From Pyrus communis (lineage: Eukaryota > Streptophyta > Magnoliopsida > Rosales > Rosaceae): DNA of 64,000 bases. The notes under the pieces are model-generated. The model worked only from the letters and a program-made list of their open reading frames with translations, did no database searches and was not told the DNA's origin. This document shows, piece by piece, positions 46,452 to 59,119 of this stretch (positions are counted from its first letter, which is position 1; every line of letters begins with the position of its first letter). The position numbers were made by a program, and so were the translations under genes. The DNA is taken from NCBI RefSeq assembly GCF_963583255.1, contig NC_084814.1:16280464-16344463 (forward strand), written 5' to 3'.

Positions 46452-46847
46452 GCCCTTTATGCAAAGGGATCCCCATTTCTTTTCAAAAAATGGGAATTAG
46501 GTGTGGGGCTCACTTCACATCGAACTTCAACGATCTGAACCATCTATTTTGTAAGTCTCGATTCATAGATCATCCTTGCAAAAATTCAATTCAATCCGAA
46601 ATCATTTGCCTATTTAATTATCAAGATAAAATTTCATTGTTTCTTATATAACAAAATATTCATTAATTTCTTTAAATTCAATTAGATGTCTTAAACATTT
46701 CCGATTTGGCTAATATTTTGCAAGGATGATCTATGAGGTGCAACTTGAAAAATAGACGGTTCGGATCGTTAAAGTTTGATGTAGTGTGGACCCTACAACT
46801 AATCTCCATTTTTATAAAAAAATGGAAATCTCTTCCCTTAAAGATTT
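46452..46847. mobile_element. MITE with long inverted repeats inserted in a TA/CA repeat
   Basis: The left arm carries AAAAAATGGGAATTAGGTGT, CTTCAACGATCTGAACC and ATAGATCATCCTTGCAAAA. The right arm in reverse carries AAAAATGGAGATTAGTTGT, CTTTAACGATCCGAACC and ATAGATCATCCTTGCAAAA. The flanks are tandem TA/CA dinucleotides (46423-46450 and 46848-46880), so the target duplication cannot be defined. Confidence 0.7.
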
Positions 46848-47891
46848 CCTATATATATGTATGTGTGTGTATGTCTATATATTTAATATCCACAAAACAA
46901 TTTTCCATCACTGTAATGAGGAACTTAGGTCGACAAGAAGTAATTACCAAATTTTTGGCATGGATTTTCTTCCCTGCCTCTACTTTACTGGGACAAAAAG
47001 TTAAAAGCTCGTTACAGGGCGAAAAATGTCGACAAGTTCTTGTTGGTGAAAGTTAAAAGCTTGTACTGTAAAATGTGAGCCACCATGCTTCTCTGTCATA
47101 ATTAATGTGCAAGTTCTTGTTGGTGAAAGTTGGTGTGCAAATTTTAACAGACTGGAAATTTGATAAAGGATATTAATACTTGTGACCATCACCTAATGGA
47201 AACTTACTTGTGATATAACGTACTTTCACTATACAAGCATCATAAGCGGGCATCTATTCATTCTCTTTATTATCATATAAATGTTAACTTTAAAATAATC
47301 ATTCAATTTAGAGATCATTTAGTCATCCATCCGTGTCAAACAAATTAATGATTTTTGTAACAAATATCATCATCATGGTGAACAACCCATTTGTTTGATG
47401 CATGTGGATGGCACCTAAACATTCTCCAAATTGACTTTTTTTATTTTATTATTTTATTTTTTTTTATTTTTTTTTAAGAGATGATCTTTACATGATGATA
47501 AAAAAAAATAAAAAAAAAAGGAATAGTTATGATTATGATGTTGAACAAGTAAGTTGCCCCATAGGGTGAATACAAGTATTTTCTCAGGTTTTTTCATATA
47601 CTTACTCAATATCACGTTCTTCGCCCTCCTTAAGCGACAAAGTATAGATATATTTATTATATGGTCCCAATTGGATGTCACCGAGGCTTCAATAGATAAA
47701 TAAGTGTACATTTTTCATCTTGCATTACAAGTCATGTCCATGGAACCATTTAGAAGGCAAGAATCTCATCTAAGCGTGTTTGCATATTCCAACTGAAAAA
47801 TCCAAAATGGTCACTTTGATTCCAGAACTCACTTGTACTTATTCCCTTCCAATTCAAGTAAATACATTAATTAGTCAAGATGTCTAAACAA

Positions 47892-47899
47892 TATAAATA
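47892..47899 (+). promoter_or_regulatory. TATA box of LEA_2 copy D
   Basis: TATAAATA, 92 bp before the ATG. A half-version of the shared palindrome, TTCCAGAA, is found at 47820-47827. Confidence 0.5.
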
Positions 47900-47983
47900 C
47901 ACAATATTGCTACCATTACCAAACGTAGAACTCTTATACTTCTCAATCAATCATTGAGAAGTACAAAACCATAAAAACGAAAA

Positions 47984-48592
47984 ATGGCTGAGAAGTACAG
48001 TCACATGGGACCGGTTCCTGTGCTCCACCGAAGAGATGAAGAATCCGCGGTGTATTTGCAATCTGAGGAGCTCAGACGTCAGAAAAGAAGGATGATGTAC
48101 AAGTACATTGGTATTTTCCTTGTAGTTCATATCATAGTAATCACAATAATTGCACTCACTGTGATGAAGGTTAATTCCCTGAAGGTCAACGTCCAAAGCC
48201 TCAACTCTGACCCAACAACACCTTCGTTTGACACGAGCTTCACAACCCAAGTATGTGTCAAGAACACAAACTGGGGTTCTTGCAAGTTTGATGCTGGCAC
48301 CGTCACGTTTTTGCACCAAGGCGTGACTATAGGGCAAGTTTCAATTCCGAAGGGCCAAGCTGGAATGCGTTCCACCAAGAAGGTCAGTGTCACGGTGAGT
48401 TTGAACTCGCATGGCAGTTCCAATCTTGGCAGTGAATTGAAGAGTGGGATGTTAACGCTGAGCAGCCAAGCCAAATTGAGTGGAAAAGTTAAATTGTTTT
48501 TAATTATGAAGAAAAAGAAGAGTGCTACAATGAATTGCACCGTAACAATCGATTTGTCAACTAAGACGGTCAAAACTCTAAAATGCAAATGA
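47984..48592 (+). CDS. LEA_2-domain single-pass membrane protein, copy D (divergent)
   Basis: 202 residues, one exon. Same plan as copy C: hydrophilic basic head (MAEKYSHMGPVPVLHRRDEE ... RRQKRR), one helix at about 41-61 (YIGIFLVVHIIVITIIALTV), then the LEA_2 domain (CVKNTNWGSCKFDAGTVTFL, IPKGQAGMRSTKKVSVTV, SATMNCTVTIDLSTKTVKTL). It is the most divergent of the MAEK-type group: the family block TPKVRLG after the helix is missing, leaving MKVNSLKVNVQSLN, and there are extra cysteines in QVCVKNTNWGSCK. Reading frame intact. Either a specialised copy or one under weaker constraint. Confidence 0.85.
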   Translation: MAEKYSHMGPVPVLHRRDEESAVYLQSEELRRQKRRMMYKYIGIFLVVHIIVITIIALTVMKVNSLKVNVQSLNSDPTTPSFDTSFTTQVCVKNTNWGSCKFDAGTVTFLHQGVTIGQVSIPKGQAGMRSTKKVSVTVSLNSHGSSNLGSELKSGMLTLSSQAKLSGKVKLFLIMKKKKSATMNCTVTIDLSTKTVKTLKCK

Positions 48593-48797
48593 TCACAAAC
48601 TAAGCTGTGAGTGCAAGAGGATTGGAGTTGAACTGCGTTTTATTACATCATTAATTAGGATTTTTTATTTTTCTTTTAAGGTTTGTGCTTGAAGAACTGG
48701 AAATTGGGACCTATTCCAAGGTATTGGGAAACACATCCACACCAATAACCAGTTGGTTTCATATGATTTATTATTATTTGTGTGATGCTTGAATTTT

Positions 48798-48922
48798 TTT
48801 TGAACGCGAAGAAGTAGCGGTTATGCAGTCCTTCTTATTTTTTATTTGTTCTTCTTTTAAACTTTTTTGTTTGGTTGAATACAGAGAAGGACTGCATAAC
48901 CGCTGCTACTTCACGTTCAAAA
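48798..48922. repeat. Fold-back element: 38-bp arms, 49-nt loop
   Basis: The left arm (48798-48835) and right arm (48885-48922) are reverse complements apart from two small offsets. CGGTTATGCAGTCCTTCT is perfectly matched. It lies about 205 bp downstream of the copy D stop codon. It could be a tiny MITE or, if transcribed with the 3' end of copy D, a precursor-like RNA hairpin. Confidence 0.7.
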
Positions 48923-49594
48923 GAAGTAAATAAATAAAACGAAACGTAGAAAAAAGATAAGGAAGATATTGCCTGGAGGCTGGAATTATGCATTAGATTA
49001 ATAGGATAACAGCATGGCAAGTTCCCTAGATATTTATCTTTGAGAATTATTTATAGTAGATCAAACAGCATCTTAAGCTGGACAAATTAGACAGCAATGT
49101 CATACCCCACTGCAAACAAGACCACAGCTTGTAATTTGTCCCCTTGTAAGACAAAGACTAGGTATTAATTAGGTATTAATTAGTCAGTTGAAGTTAGGGT
49201 TGGATTGGATGAATCTAAAGGGGTGACCATCCCAAACAATGGAATTTTTGACCACTTTACTAAGTTTCTGTTAGTTTATAGGCTCCATGCATGTCGCAAT
49301 CTTTATGGTCCTTCTCAATTACTAAATGTTTGAATTTTACTACATACTATTTTGGGATGAAATTGTCAATATTTTGTTACAGAAGTTTCCAAAGGATCTG
49401 TTCAAAACCTAAAACAACTGCACTATCAATCTTCATTTAACCAAAGAAAAAAGAGTACAAGTGCAAAATTGCGTTTTGGTATGAATACGTATATACCGAG
49501 CTATAGGATATGTGAAAACGAAAGGCAACAGAAAAAAAAACATTCAAAATTTAGGAAAATATAAAACAAGTACAAAGAAATCTTTGGTCTGTTT

Positions 49595-50230
49595 TCACTT
49601 GCACTCTAAACTTTTGAGCGTCTTCGATGACAGATTGAATGCAATGGAGCAGTCCATGGTGGAAGCCTTCTTCTTTTTCATTATTAACATCAATTCAACC
49701 TTTCCGGTCAAACTAGCCGTGCTATTGAGAGTTAACACCCCGCTGCTCAATTCACTCCCAAGATTGGAACCCGTCAGTGCATTCGAATTCAAGCTCACCT
49801 CGACATTCACTTTTTTGGTGGAAAGCATTCCAGCCTTGCTCTTCGGAATAACCACTTGTCCGACAGCAGCTCCTTGGTACAAAAACGTGACAGTGCTAGC
49901 ATCAAACTTGTAAGGACCCCAGTTTGTGTTCTTGACCTTGATTTGGGTTGTGAATTTCATGTTGAATGAAGGTGTTGCCGGGAAGGAGTTGAGTTCTTGG
50001 ATGTCGATGTTGCCTAGTCTGACCTTTGGGGTCTTAACTTTCATAACAGTAAGACCAATCACGGTTATGACAATGATTTGAAACACAATGAAAATTGCAA
50101 CATAAATGGCTAACTTGATTCTCTTCTTGCGTTTGAGCTCGTCAGCTGATTGCAAAGACTCAGCATCACTTCTTTGGTAACCATTGGTTGCGAGGACTGA
50201 AGGATAAACCTGTTGGGTCTTCTCAGCCAT
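49595..50230 (-). CDS. LEA_2-domain single-pass membrane protein, copy E
   Basis: 211 residues, one exon. Head MAEKTQQVYPSVLATNGYQR with ELKRKKRIK before the helix (about 40-63), then MKVKTPKVRLGNIDIQEL and the LEA_2 domain with KVKNTNWGPYKFDASTVTFL, VIPKSKAGMLSTKKVNVEV and C-terminal STMDCSIAFNLSSKTLKSLE. Close sister of copies C and F; small changes (ATPSFNMKF for ATPSFDTKF, SLTGKVELM for KVTGKVELM) show independent drift. Start supported by the TATA box 132-142 bp upstream and by family alignment. Oriented opposite to copies B-D. Confidence 0.9.
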   Translation of the reverse strand: MAEKTQQVYPSVLATNGYQRSDAESLQSADELKRKKRIKLAIYVAIFIVFQIIVITVIGLTVMKVKTPKVRLGNIDIQELNSFPATPSFNMKFTTQIKVKNTNWGPYKFDASTVTFLYQGAAVGQVVIPKSKAGMLSTKKVNVEVSLNSNALTGSNLGSELSSGVLTLNSTASLTGKVELMLIMKKKKASTMDCSIAFNLSSKTLKSLECK

Positions 50231-50361
50231 CTTAATTGCTTTTGCTGAATAAAAGCTTCGAAAGAAAAATGATCTGTTTGGTTTCTCTCTTTCTCTATGT
50301 TAAAATATGAACTGATGAGCAAATGTGTTGATTGTGTGAATGTTTGTTGTGTGGAGCTTGG

Positions 50362-50427
50362 TATATATATAGAGTTTTGGATAGTGAGTTAACTAGAGAC
50401 ATCAGCGGTGTTAATAATTTCCTGGAA
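50362..50427 (-). promoter_or_regulatory. Promoter of LEA_2 copy E: TATA box and TTCCAGGAA palindrome
   Basis: TATATATA (50362-50372, minus) with the palindrome at 50427-50419, 47 bp upstream. Same order and spacing as copies C and F. Confidence 0.6.
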
Positions 50428-50589
50428 AATGGAACCATAACGTGCAAATAATTTTTTTTGTATTTTATTGACTTGTAGTGGTAGACTTGTAACACTCCAG
50501 TAGTTGATTGAGAATATGATTACAAACCTGTTTATTATATAGTATTATATAATAAGGATTAGGTTTATTTGTTGATTTGTTCCTTTAAA

Positions 50590-51135
50590 CTGTCATGTAA
50601 TCTCATTTTCCTCTCTGAAATTAATTTTGTCTTCCTTTGCCTCCTAAAACAACTATTTTCATTTCATTTAGTCTCGGTTCATCCATTGTTATACATTCTA
50701 TCAAATAAACGTTAAATTAGAGAGTAGTGTGGACATTTCATTATTGAAAGTGAAACAGCTCTTTGCCTCCAACATATGCCACCTAAAATAATCTCACAAC
50801 TCTAATTCAAACTCATGTAATTGAATCCAACAGCTTCAACTACAACTCTGCACCAATTTGCAAAAAAAAAAAAAAAAAAAAAAAGGCGCAAAAGAGACGG
50901 GTGGGGGCTTGAATTTGAGTTATAAAAAAATGGAGTTTGGATAGTTTTCACAAATAAGTTGGAGGCAAAGAGTTGTGTCAAAAATAAAATGTCAATACTA
51001 ATCTTTAATTTAACATCTGTTTGACAAAATGGATAAAAATGAGATGAACTGAGATTAATGAGACAAAAATAGAAATTTCCAGAGTCAAAATGAGACAAAA
51101 CTAATTCTACAAAATAAAATAACACTAAATGTCAA
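50590..51135. mobile_element. MITE with about 200-bp inverted arms
   Basis: The left arm (TTTAGTCTCGGTTCATCCA, AACGTTAAATTAGAGAGTAG, CTCTTTGCCTCCAAC) pairs with the right arm read in reverse (TTAATCTCAGTTCATCTCA, GATGTTAAATTAAAGATTAG, CTCTTTGCCTCCAAC). A 23-bp A run (about 50862-50884) lies in the centre. It sits upstream of copy E, beyond its core promoter. Confidence 0.6.
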
Positions 51136-51684
51136 TTTCTGAAGCAAATCAAATAATAAACCAATAACACTATATTTACTCAACACAAAACAAATAAGGG
51201 GTTCACCAAGTGAGACAGAGTCAAAGCTAGAAGTAGATATTTTTATTTTTATTTTTTAGCTATTTAATTATTTCCACCATAAGAAGAAGAGTAAGTGAAG
51301 TGCATTACCATTCCACAGGGAACCTATTAGACCATCTAGAAGACGAGTAAGTCAGGGAACCTATTAGACCATCTAGAAGATGAGTAAGTCAAAGACTGCT
51401 AACCGTCTGCGCTTATGGACTTTTACTTTAGACCATCTGGAACACTACAAAAACATGTACGTGGCACTGGTGGCAACTAGAGCACAATTGGTCCCTCCAC
51501 ATCACGATATATGCGTTAACGAAAAATACACGACTGGGCAGGGTATTATTTTTCTTTTTCTTTCGATGATTTCATCTCAATATGTTTTATATATCCTATT
51601 AGCCATGTGTCCACACGTTATGCGTTGTGTTATTAAATTTAATCTATCAATTTGCTATGACTTATATTTATATCAAATCTTTAG

Positions 51685-51728
<44 letters not shown>

Positions 51729-52455
51729 AAGAAAATTGGCTTTGAAGAAGTTGGGGTGGTGTGGAGGAAAAAGGGGACGTGGGCGGTGGAGTTTTATTTT
51801 TATTTCTGGTTATTCTTTATATATATATATATATATATATATTTGTTATAGTATTTTTATTTGTTGTTTGACATAATTATCCATACTTAATTAACTAATT
51901 TTTTAAAATTTAGGAATTTGTATAGGGGTATAATTGTATTTTCACGCGCTTTAGGTTGGCAAGAGGTATTCTCTTAGTAACAGTGCGGTTGGTGAAGCTT
52001 CAATTAGTTGACTCAGCTAGTAAGACTAGACTATCTCTATTTCAAGGATAGGAAATTACAAAATTTAGCACCATATTTTTACTATTAATATATATGAGGT
52101 TAGTCCCTTTTCCATCCAAGATAATGAACCTATTATTTTTCACCTCTAACTTTATAGTTTGTTAGGTTTTTTGTATTTTAAGGGGAAGGAGAACAGATCT
52201 CCTCTATAAGAATAGAGAGTAAGAAAGTCTCTTTAATCTTTCTTGTTTGTTAACAATTTTGAAATTAGTTTTTGTATTATCTATCTTTTTTATCACAACG
52301 GTTTTGATGGAAAAAAATTTCAAATTTCGAAAAAAAAAAATTTATTTATTATTATTATTTTTATGGATTACACATAAATGGATGGGTGCATTATAGAGTT
52401 TAATGTGTTGGATCTGATTTGGATTATTAATAATATTATTTTGACGGTTTAAATC
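51136..52455. other. Intergenic region with simple repeats
   Basis: Contains a 37-bp unit (GGGAACCTATTAGACCATCT...) in two tandem copies at about 51318-51391, an A homopolymer at 51692-51726 and an AT microsatellite at 51819-51842. No gene was recognised. Confidence 0.5.
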
Positions 52456-52460
52456 TAAGC

Positions 52461-54884
52461 TGTAACAACCCATCCCAAATTTTACAATTTTATTAATTTT
52501 GAAGGAGTGAATTGACAAAAATGCCCCTACTAATGAGGTTATTGACTTTCGTTGACCATTATTTTGTGACGCGTATGAGCTATTATTTTACCATATTCTC
52601 GAAGTACTCGATGGTACAAACGCGTGGGCGCAAGCGAATTTGGAGCTATGATGGAGATTTTATGAACTTACGAAGACGAATGGCATTTTAGTAAATTCAC
52701 TATCCTTGATCATTGGCCTAAGTTATTTTATTATTTTCCTTTCAGATTTTGTTAAGTATGGGACCCATGCCCACCACATATCACCATCTCCGCTGAACCC
52801 AGACCGAGCAGACCGCACCAACCACCACCACCTTAAGACCCTCCCAGTCTTGATCTCAAACCAGGTCGAGGCCTTTCTCCCTCATTCTCTCTGCACAGTG
52901 ACACCATCACGGTGCATATTTTCGTCCGGCGAGCTTTTGAATTTCTGACAATGGTAAGTTCTAAAACCACCTAAAACTTCTTGGATCGTGTTTTGGTATA
53001 TGTTTCTAGATTTTCTAAGGTTTTAGTGGGGGTTTTGGTGCAGATATCAACTAGGGGAGACTTCCAAGTTTTCCAGATAGCCGCAATTTTTGCAGGCTAT
53101 TTTCAAGCCACCTATTTTACTTGGGTAAGGTAGATTCAATTTCCTCGTCCTTTTATCTTTCTTTTGGTTTAATTTTGGAGTGAAATGGCTAAAAATCGAG
53201 CTCGATCGCAACACCAAAAGTTTCCAAGTCAAACTAACCCAAAAATTGACCCGTGACTAGGATTGGGTCGACCCGACCCAAAGAAAAAAAAGATCCAAAC
53301 TTGGATCTGTGGACCAAATCTAACCTGGATCTGCAAATCTGACCCGGGTCTATTTCTGAAATTGGAGGGAATATTTCGTCAACTTTAACAAAATTTTTCT
53401 TTTGAGGATGGAATATTCTATTGAAGTTAACTGTTAATCGTTAGTTGATTTTTGTTGACTTTTTCAAAATTTTCTCCGAAACCCTCGTAAGCTAATTTCG
53501 AAGCCTAGAGTCCTTTTTTGATATCCGTTTAGCGAAAGTCCTAACTTTTAACGTAATTGACCGCCGGGGTGACCTAGTTGACTCTTTAGGGTTGACCGTT
53601 GACTTTTTGTTGACTTTTTATGAAAATTGCCCGAAACCCTTTTTAGCGTATTTCGATGCCTTGATTTCAAATCCGCAGTCCGTTTTTTCAAATTTAATCA
53701 TTTTAGTTGAGTTTTACTGATGGGACTCAATATTATGCTTAAGTGTGAATACTATCGGAGATTTCGGCTTCTCTAGTTCGAAAGGATGCGGCCTCGCAAG
53801 TATCTGTGAGTGAGTCTTTTCTTTTATATAGTGTATATATTTATTTAGTTTCCACATATATATTTAATAATGAATTTTCTATGTGATTGCCATAATTAAA
53901 TTAACATTTACAAGAAAGGTCGTAATGTTGAGAATTATGAAATTATTCTGAATCTTACAGGATGCACATGTATGTGTACTATTATGGGATGCCTTAATTA
54001 TATTTGCAACATGAAAAGTGTTATGTTAACTACAATTATTGATTTACCGTTGCATGATCATATTTACGTTATTTGCTCATTGTGTGCTGCATTGGTGTTA
54101 GTACTCACCTAGGGGCTAGGGCCAGTCTGTCACGTGTATGTTCAGATCGCATCGTATGCTCACTTTGGATCCATTGTAGGTGCTAGTCCTGTCCTAGATT
54201 GCTATAGACAATTAGGACTCATATGTGATGCGCATAGCGCTAGTCTTCACGTGATTTTAGTACTAGAGTGTATATCATTGTTACACCTAGTCATGTTCTT
54301 GTCAGAATACCTTTGCATGAACTCGTGTGTCATCATGTGTCGATGAGCACTCGATATGATAGGTTTTCTTATGCGAGATTATGTGATTACGAACGTTATG
54401 TGTTTATTTATGAAAGTTTGTGATGTATTGCATTCTTGAGATACTGCTGGTTATGGTAAGTATTTTCATATTATACGTAGTATGTTATATTTGGAAACTA
54501 TACCTGTTTTATGGCGAAGGGTTATTATATTTTCAGAAAGGTTTTACAAAAGATTATTTTTAGGCCCACTCACCTTTGTTTTTCACCCTTTCAAGTTTAG
54601 TAGCAGAGCTTTTGTGACTAGGGTTCCTGGCAAATGTTGGTATAGGTGATTACCCTTGATTGTATAATTCTTATTCTACCTTACTGTACTTTTCATATGC
54701 TCTGACATCACGTGTGAATTATGTTCAATCCAGCTCACATGTGCACTCTTACATTTAGGCACTTTAGGTTTAAATTTATTCACTTTTTCCACATCAGTAC
54801 ACTTTATGGCTTCGTCACCTTCCTGTATCGGCTAGCACAGCTCAATTCGAAGTCCAGGTGGACACTCTGGGTCGGGGTGTGTCA
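52461..54884 (+). repeat. Left LTR of the gypsy element (2424 bp)
   Basis: TGTAACAACC...GTGTCA. It shares with the right LTR GAATTGACAAAAATGCCCCT, ACGCGTGGGC, AAGACCCTCCCAGT and the 3' tail CGGCTAGCACAGCTCAATTC. It contains short chance open frames only. Confidence 0.9.
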
Positions 54885-54887
54885 GTT

Positions 54888-54899
54888 TGGTATCAAAGC
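54888..54899 (+). other. Primer-binding site (tRNA-iMet type)
   Basis: TGGTATCAAAGC, three bases after the left LTR. The canonical plant PBS TGGTATCAGAGC differs at one base. Confidence 0.8.
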
Positions 54900-56206
54900 A
54901 TAAGTTTGGGCAATATTGCGTCCATCACATACGTGATGTGAGCATTCTCAGTTTTTGAACCTAATGTCGAATCTTGTCACCCCGTCGAATACAAAAAACG
55001 TGTTAGCTTTTCCTAAGTTTTGGACAGATTAGGCGACTTATTGACATGCTAGAAAATCGTTTTGGCGAACGCCTTCAGACTAAGAATTTCCCTGCCAAGG
55101 AAAATCCCGATTTGGAATGAATTGTTGGCCCTGAAGCCGGGCTAATGTATCAATAGTTGTGTACCACTAGGAATTTACCAATTAATCCCATTACTACTAT
55201 CCAATCATCATTACTAACCCTTCAAGTTAGGAACCTAAAAATAGCTTTGATTCCTTGGCGGTACCGTTAGTATACCACCAATCAAATTTCCTACGAAGTT
55301 TTACTTTTTGTCAAAATCTCTGAAAATGTCTCGAATAACAATGTGGTGCTAAAGTGGTAGCACTCGACAAAGAACATCTTGGGGACAATCACCTTTGATC
55401 CCCAACAACGCCAATCTTTTAAACGTAGTTATAATTCCAGATCTTCAGGAGGAAAATCAAATATCATTAAACCTGTTCTAAAGTAGGTTAGTAGTGAATT
55501 CCTTTTCCTGGTCCTAGAGCACTTCAATCAATACTAGTTCCCATAATTTCTTTCAATGTTGTACTCGTCATTTCAATGAGTATAGGCATGAGAGTGCAAA
55601 TTGTTATACCTACGGTTAGTAGAAATCCTCGACGTAGTAAGTATTTTCCCCATAATCAACGAAACCAACTCACAGGACCAGTTCCTTACCAATCATTCGA
55701 AACCATCCACCCGAGCAGGCTCAAACCTATAATCAGCCTACGATGGCGCTACTAATTGTTGATACTGTCCGATATCTAGAATCTGTCAACCAGTATTCAG
55801 GGGGTATGATTTATGAAACCGAACACATGCTAGTATCTAGGAGTGATACCTTTATGCCGGAACGCTAGTTCACAATTTTAGGATAATGAACAATATCAAA
55901 ATATCTTAAATGCGTTAATTAGCAATGTGACTGATAGATTGATTAATTTTGACTACCTAAGCTGAAGAAATTACAATTGTGGAAATTTAGGAGTAAGCCT
56001 TGTAGGAGGACCGTAAACTCGCAGTTGTGTAAACCATTTTACCCATCTAGGTAACCAGAACATTCTCGACCATTCGCCTTTTTGATCAACTCCACAGACA
56101 AACATTAAAATTGAAGCATGAGTTGAATTCTTCCTGTAAGAGCGAATTGAGTATCGTGAAAGCTGTGAAGACCTGTTAGTACATGTTGTAGGGAAAAGAA
56201 GTAGTA

Positions 56207-58300
56207 TTGTACGTTCTGAGGAAACATATATCTCTAGTGTCACTTCTCAAAATTTTACATGGGATACCACTAAATTGTGAAGTGAAGTACACCACTGATC
56301 CACTTTCTCGTACTACACCAGTTTTCCTTGCGTATTTTCGAACTACTCCTACATCATTGAGAGAACTTAGTTACAAAGGCTTACCAATTAGGAATTTACC
56401 TAACCAAATACTTTATTTAGGGAACCTCAAACCTAGTCAGGAGGATGATAGACCGAACCTTAGGATGGTACCTGGATTCCTGGCAACATAATCGGGTGAC
56501 GATTAAAACCCATACTTCAAGTTGATGGTCTATCTGACTAACTTTTTAGAGTCCGAGTTTTCTTTCATAGCGTAACGAATTCGTAGTAGTCTTATCAACA
56601 ACTTTCTCACCTACTTTAGAAATGAGATCAAATTTTCTAAACACCGATAGTCAACTTTATACCAAGTTCTCCAGATGTTAGCTTTGTTAGATTAGGTATC
56701 TTTCTTGGAAGATATGATCTCAACTGGCGATATTATTTTTATTTCCCCAAAAGGTTGTAGTAGTGTGACATTCCCACAAATTATTGTGAAATGCGAGACG
56801 TCCTTGGCCTTGTCGATTTTGATTGGCGGTATATTAATGATTTTTCAGCTATAGCATTTTCCTCACAAGTTAACAAAGGAAAGTTAGTTTACTTTTAGAT
56901 GTTAAAGGTGGATAAAGTTTCTGACAACTGAGGTGTTGTTTCTTTTCGACCATTGTTCGTACACCTTTCGATAACAACGATGATTACATAATCTATAGTG
57001 ATGTTTCACTGAATGATTTGACTGCGTACCGATGTAGCATGACGGAGTATCGCTTATGTTTTTCTGACAGTCAAAACCGTATGAAGTGAACCATCTTACT
57101 CATGACTTAGAATTAGCAACTACCATCTTTACTTGAAAACTGGATGACACTTTTTTGTGGAGAAACGTGTCCAAAATCTTTACTAGCCTTAGACTCCTTA
57201 AATGTATCTTCATTTGAAAGGAACTAAATTTTTGACAGCGACGATGGAAGAACCAAATCAACATCTACGATTGCACCATCGTGTATCACCCTGGTTATGC
57301 AAATGTAATTACTGTTACTGTAGCAAAAGACATATATCCCTTGAACACTTTCAGCCTATCCTATCCCATTTCAGCTAGAATTCACGAGTATTGATATGAC
57401 GTTACTTACAAACTATCAAGAAATCGTTCGAGTGGTTATAATCAATTATGATATCTAAATAGAGATGGAAAATATCACCATAAGCTCCCAGTACAAGGTA
57501 TCTTGTACATGTGGAGATTATGATGATATTTTGGTGATTATCGACTAGCTTGACAAGTTAGCTCACTTTTCGTTGGTCCTAGAAGGGCAACATTTTAGAC
57601 CACTTGGTAAGATTCATCATTCTTTATTAGTTTTGCTAGCAGTTTCAATCAGCATTTACTCTGATTGTGATTCCATATTCACCTCTTTATGCCAGAAGGC
57701 ATTCCAGTCAACCTTGGGTACATGTCTACCCTACTGCATTTCGTATTATTTAATATGCAGATAGATTGTCTAGGAAATTCGCTTATAATTTTTAGTTGTG
57801 ACCGTCAACTCTTCAATCACCCAACAATTACTTTGCTGAACAAATCTTTATTGTTGGTGATTAAATCTCTTGGAAGCTACCGTTGTAGCGAGATGTTATG
57901 CATTCAATCAATTATCTTGTACTCTTAATTTGATGGACTTGTTTTGACCCTCAAATTCTTGGGTGTTCTTTTAGCCTTCTCGACTTAGTTTTTCTCTAAA
58001 TTTGAGAGAAATTCACTATGAATCTACCCGCTAAGACGTTGTCAACTACATTATTCAGCTACATGGTGTCCATGTTACTACTGTATCTCACTGTGATGCG
58101 CGTTTAACTTCTAATTCTTGGGAAGTCTTCTTGAAGGCCATGAGTACTAAGTTTTTGTTTTTGTCCGATACCATATTTCACCCTCAAACTAACGACCAGT
58201 TTGAACGAATTATTCAGACCTTAGTGGACATGTTGCGCTTGTCTGTTCTGTAGTTTTTGCAAGGTTATGGTAAACACTTATCCTTGTTTGAGTTACGTAC
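56207..58300 (+). pseudogene. Gypsy polyprotein remnants (reverse transcriptase to integrase)
   Basis: No long frame survives. Near 56300-56470 (TDPLSRTTPVFLAYFRTTP, LRELSYKGLPIRNLPNQIL) the sequence follows the start of a gypsy RT, where the family has SRxPYRMAPxEL and then a ...DKGFIRPS-like stretch. Near 58100-58250 it follows integrase (SNSWEVFLKAMSTKFLFLSD, then HPQTNDQFERIIQTL, where the family has HPQTDGQSERTIQTL). Numerous stops and frameshifts make it non-functional. Confidence 0.7.
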
Positions 58301-59119
58301 AATGATAATTATTATTCTAGTTTGGCTATGGTATCATTTGAGCCGTTGTATAGAGATTTTATGCACAGTACATGATTGACAAATGAGTATTGCAAACATG
58401 TATTTGAATGATCAAGATTACAATGTAGCAAACTTGTGTATTATTGACGTTGTCACCCAAAAAGGTAGTATGTGAGCGCGAACGAGGCATTATTCTGTTG
58501 TTTTATGCGTATTTCCCAATGGGGGACAAGATGGTATATTTCACCCTCGGGAATTATTTTCTTGCTTATTGTGACAACAGTGAGTTGTTAGTATTCTAGA
58601 TTGCATACTGTAATATCAATAACTTATTCGTTGGATTCATTAAGCAAGTGGATAAGTAGGCCCATCTACTTTAGTATTTATATTTATTCATTGAGTTATC
58701 TATCTATGGTTTGGGCTTGACCCAAAGATACTACATGCTTGTTCTCGGAGTACGTGACGCTATGAGTGTGTGGTGAAAATTTTCTATGTTCGATTTTGAT
58801 TTTAGTAGAACTATTATAAATTTATGTTATTAAATACTTATTTTGGCGTTATGTTTTAATATATCCATTTTTGACTTCATGTCTTTTATTTTATAAAGGT
58901 ATTATGTTACAGTATTATGTTGAAGGAGAAGGAAGTTTGAGTTGGAGGCATGAAAAAGGAATTATTGCAATCTGATCGCGACATAATGACATTTTCTTTT
59001 ATGCAACTGCTTTAGCTGGATATCTTCTTTACATATACTTTTCTTTTGTATTTTTACTATTTTATGTACAACAAGTTATTTCAAATTTCAGGGACAAAAT
59101 TTTTTTAAGGTGGGTAGAT

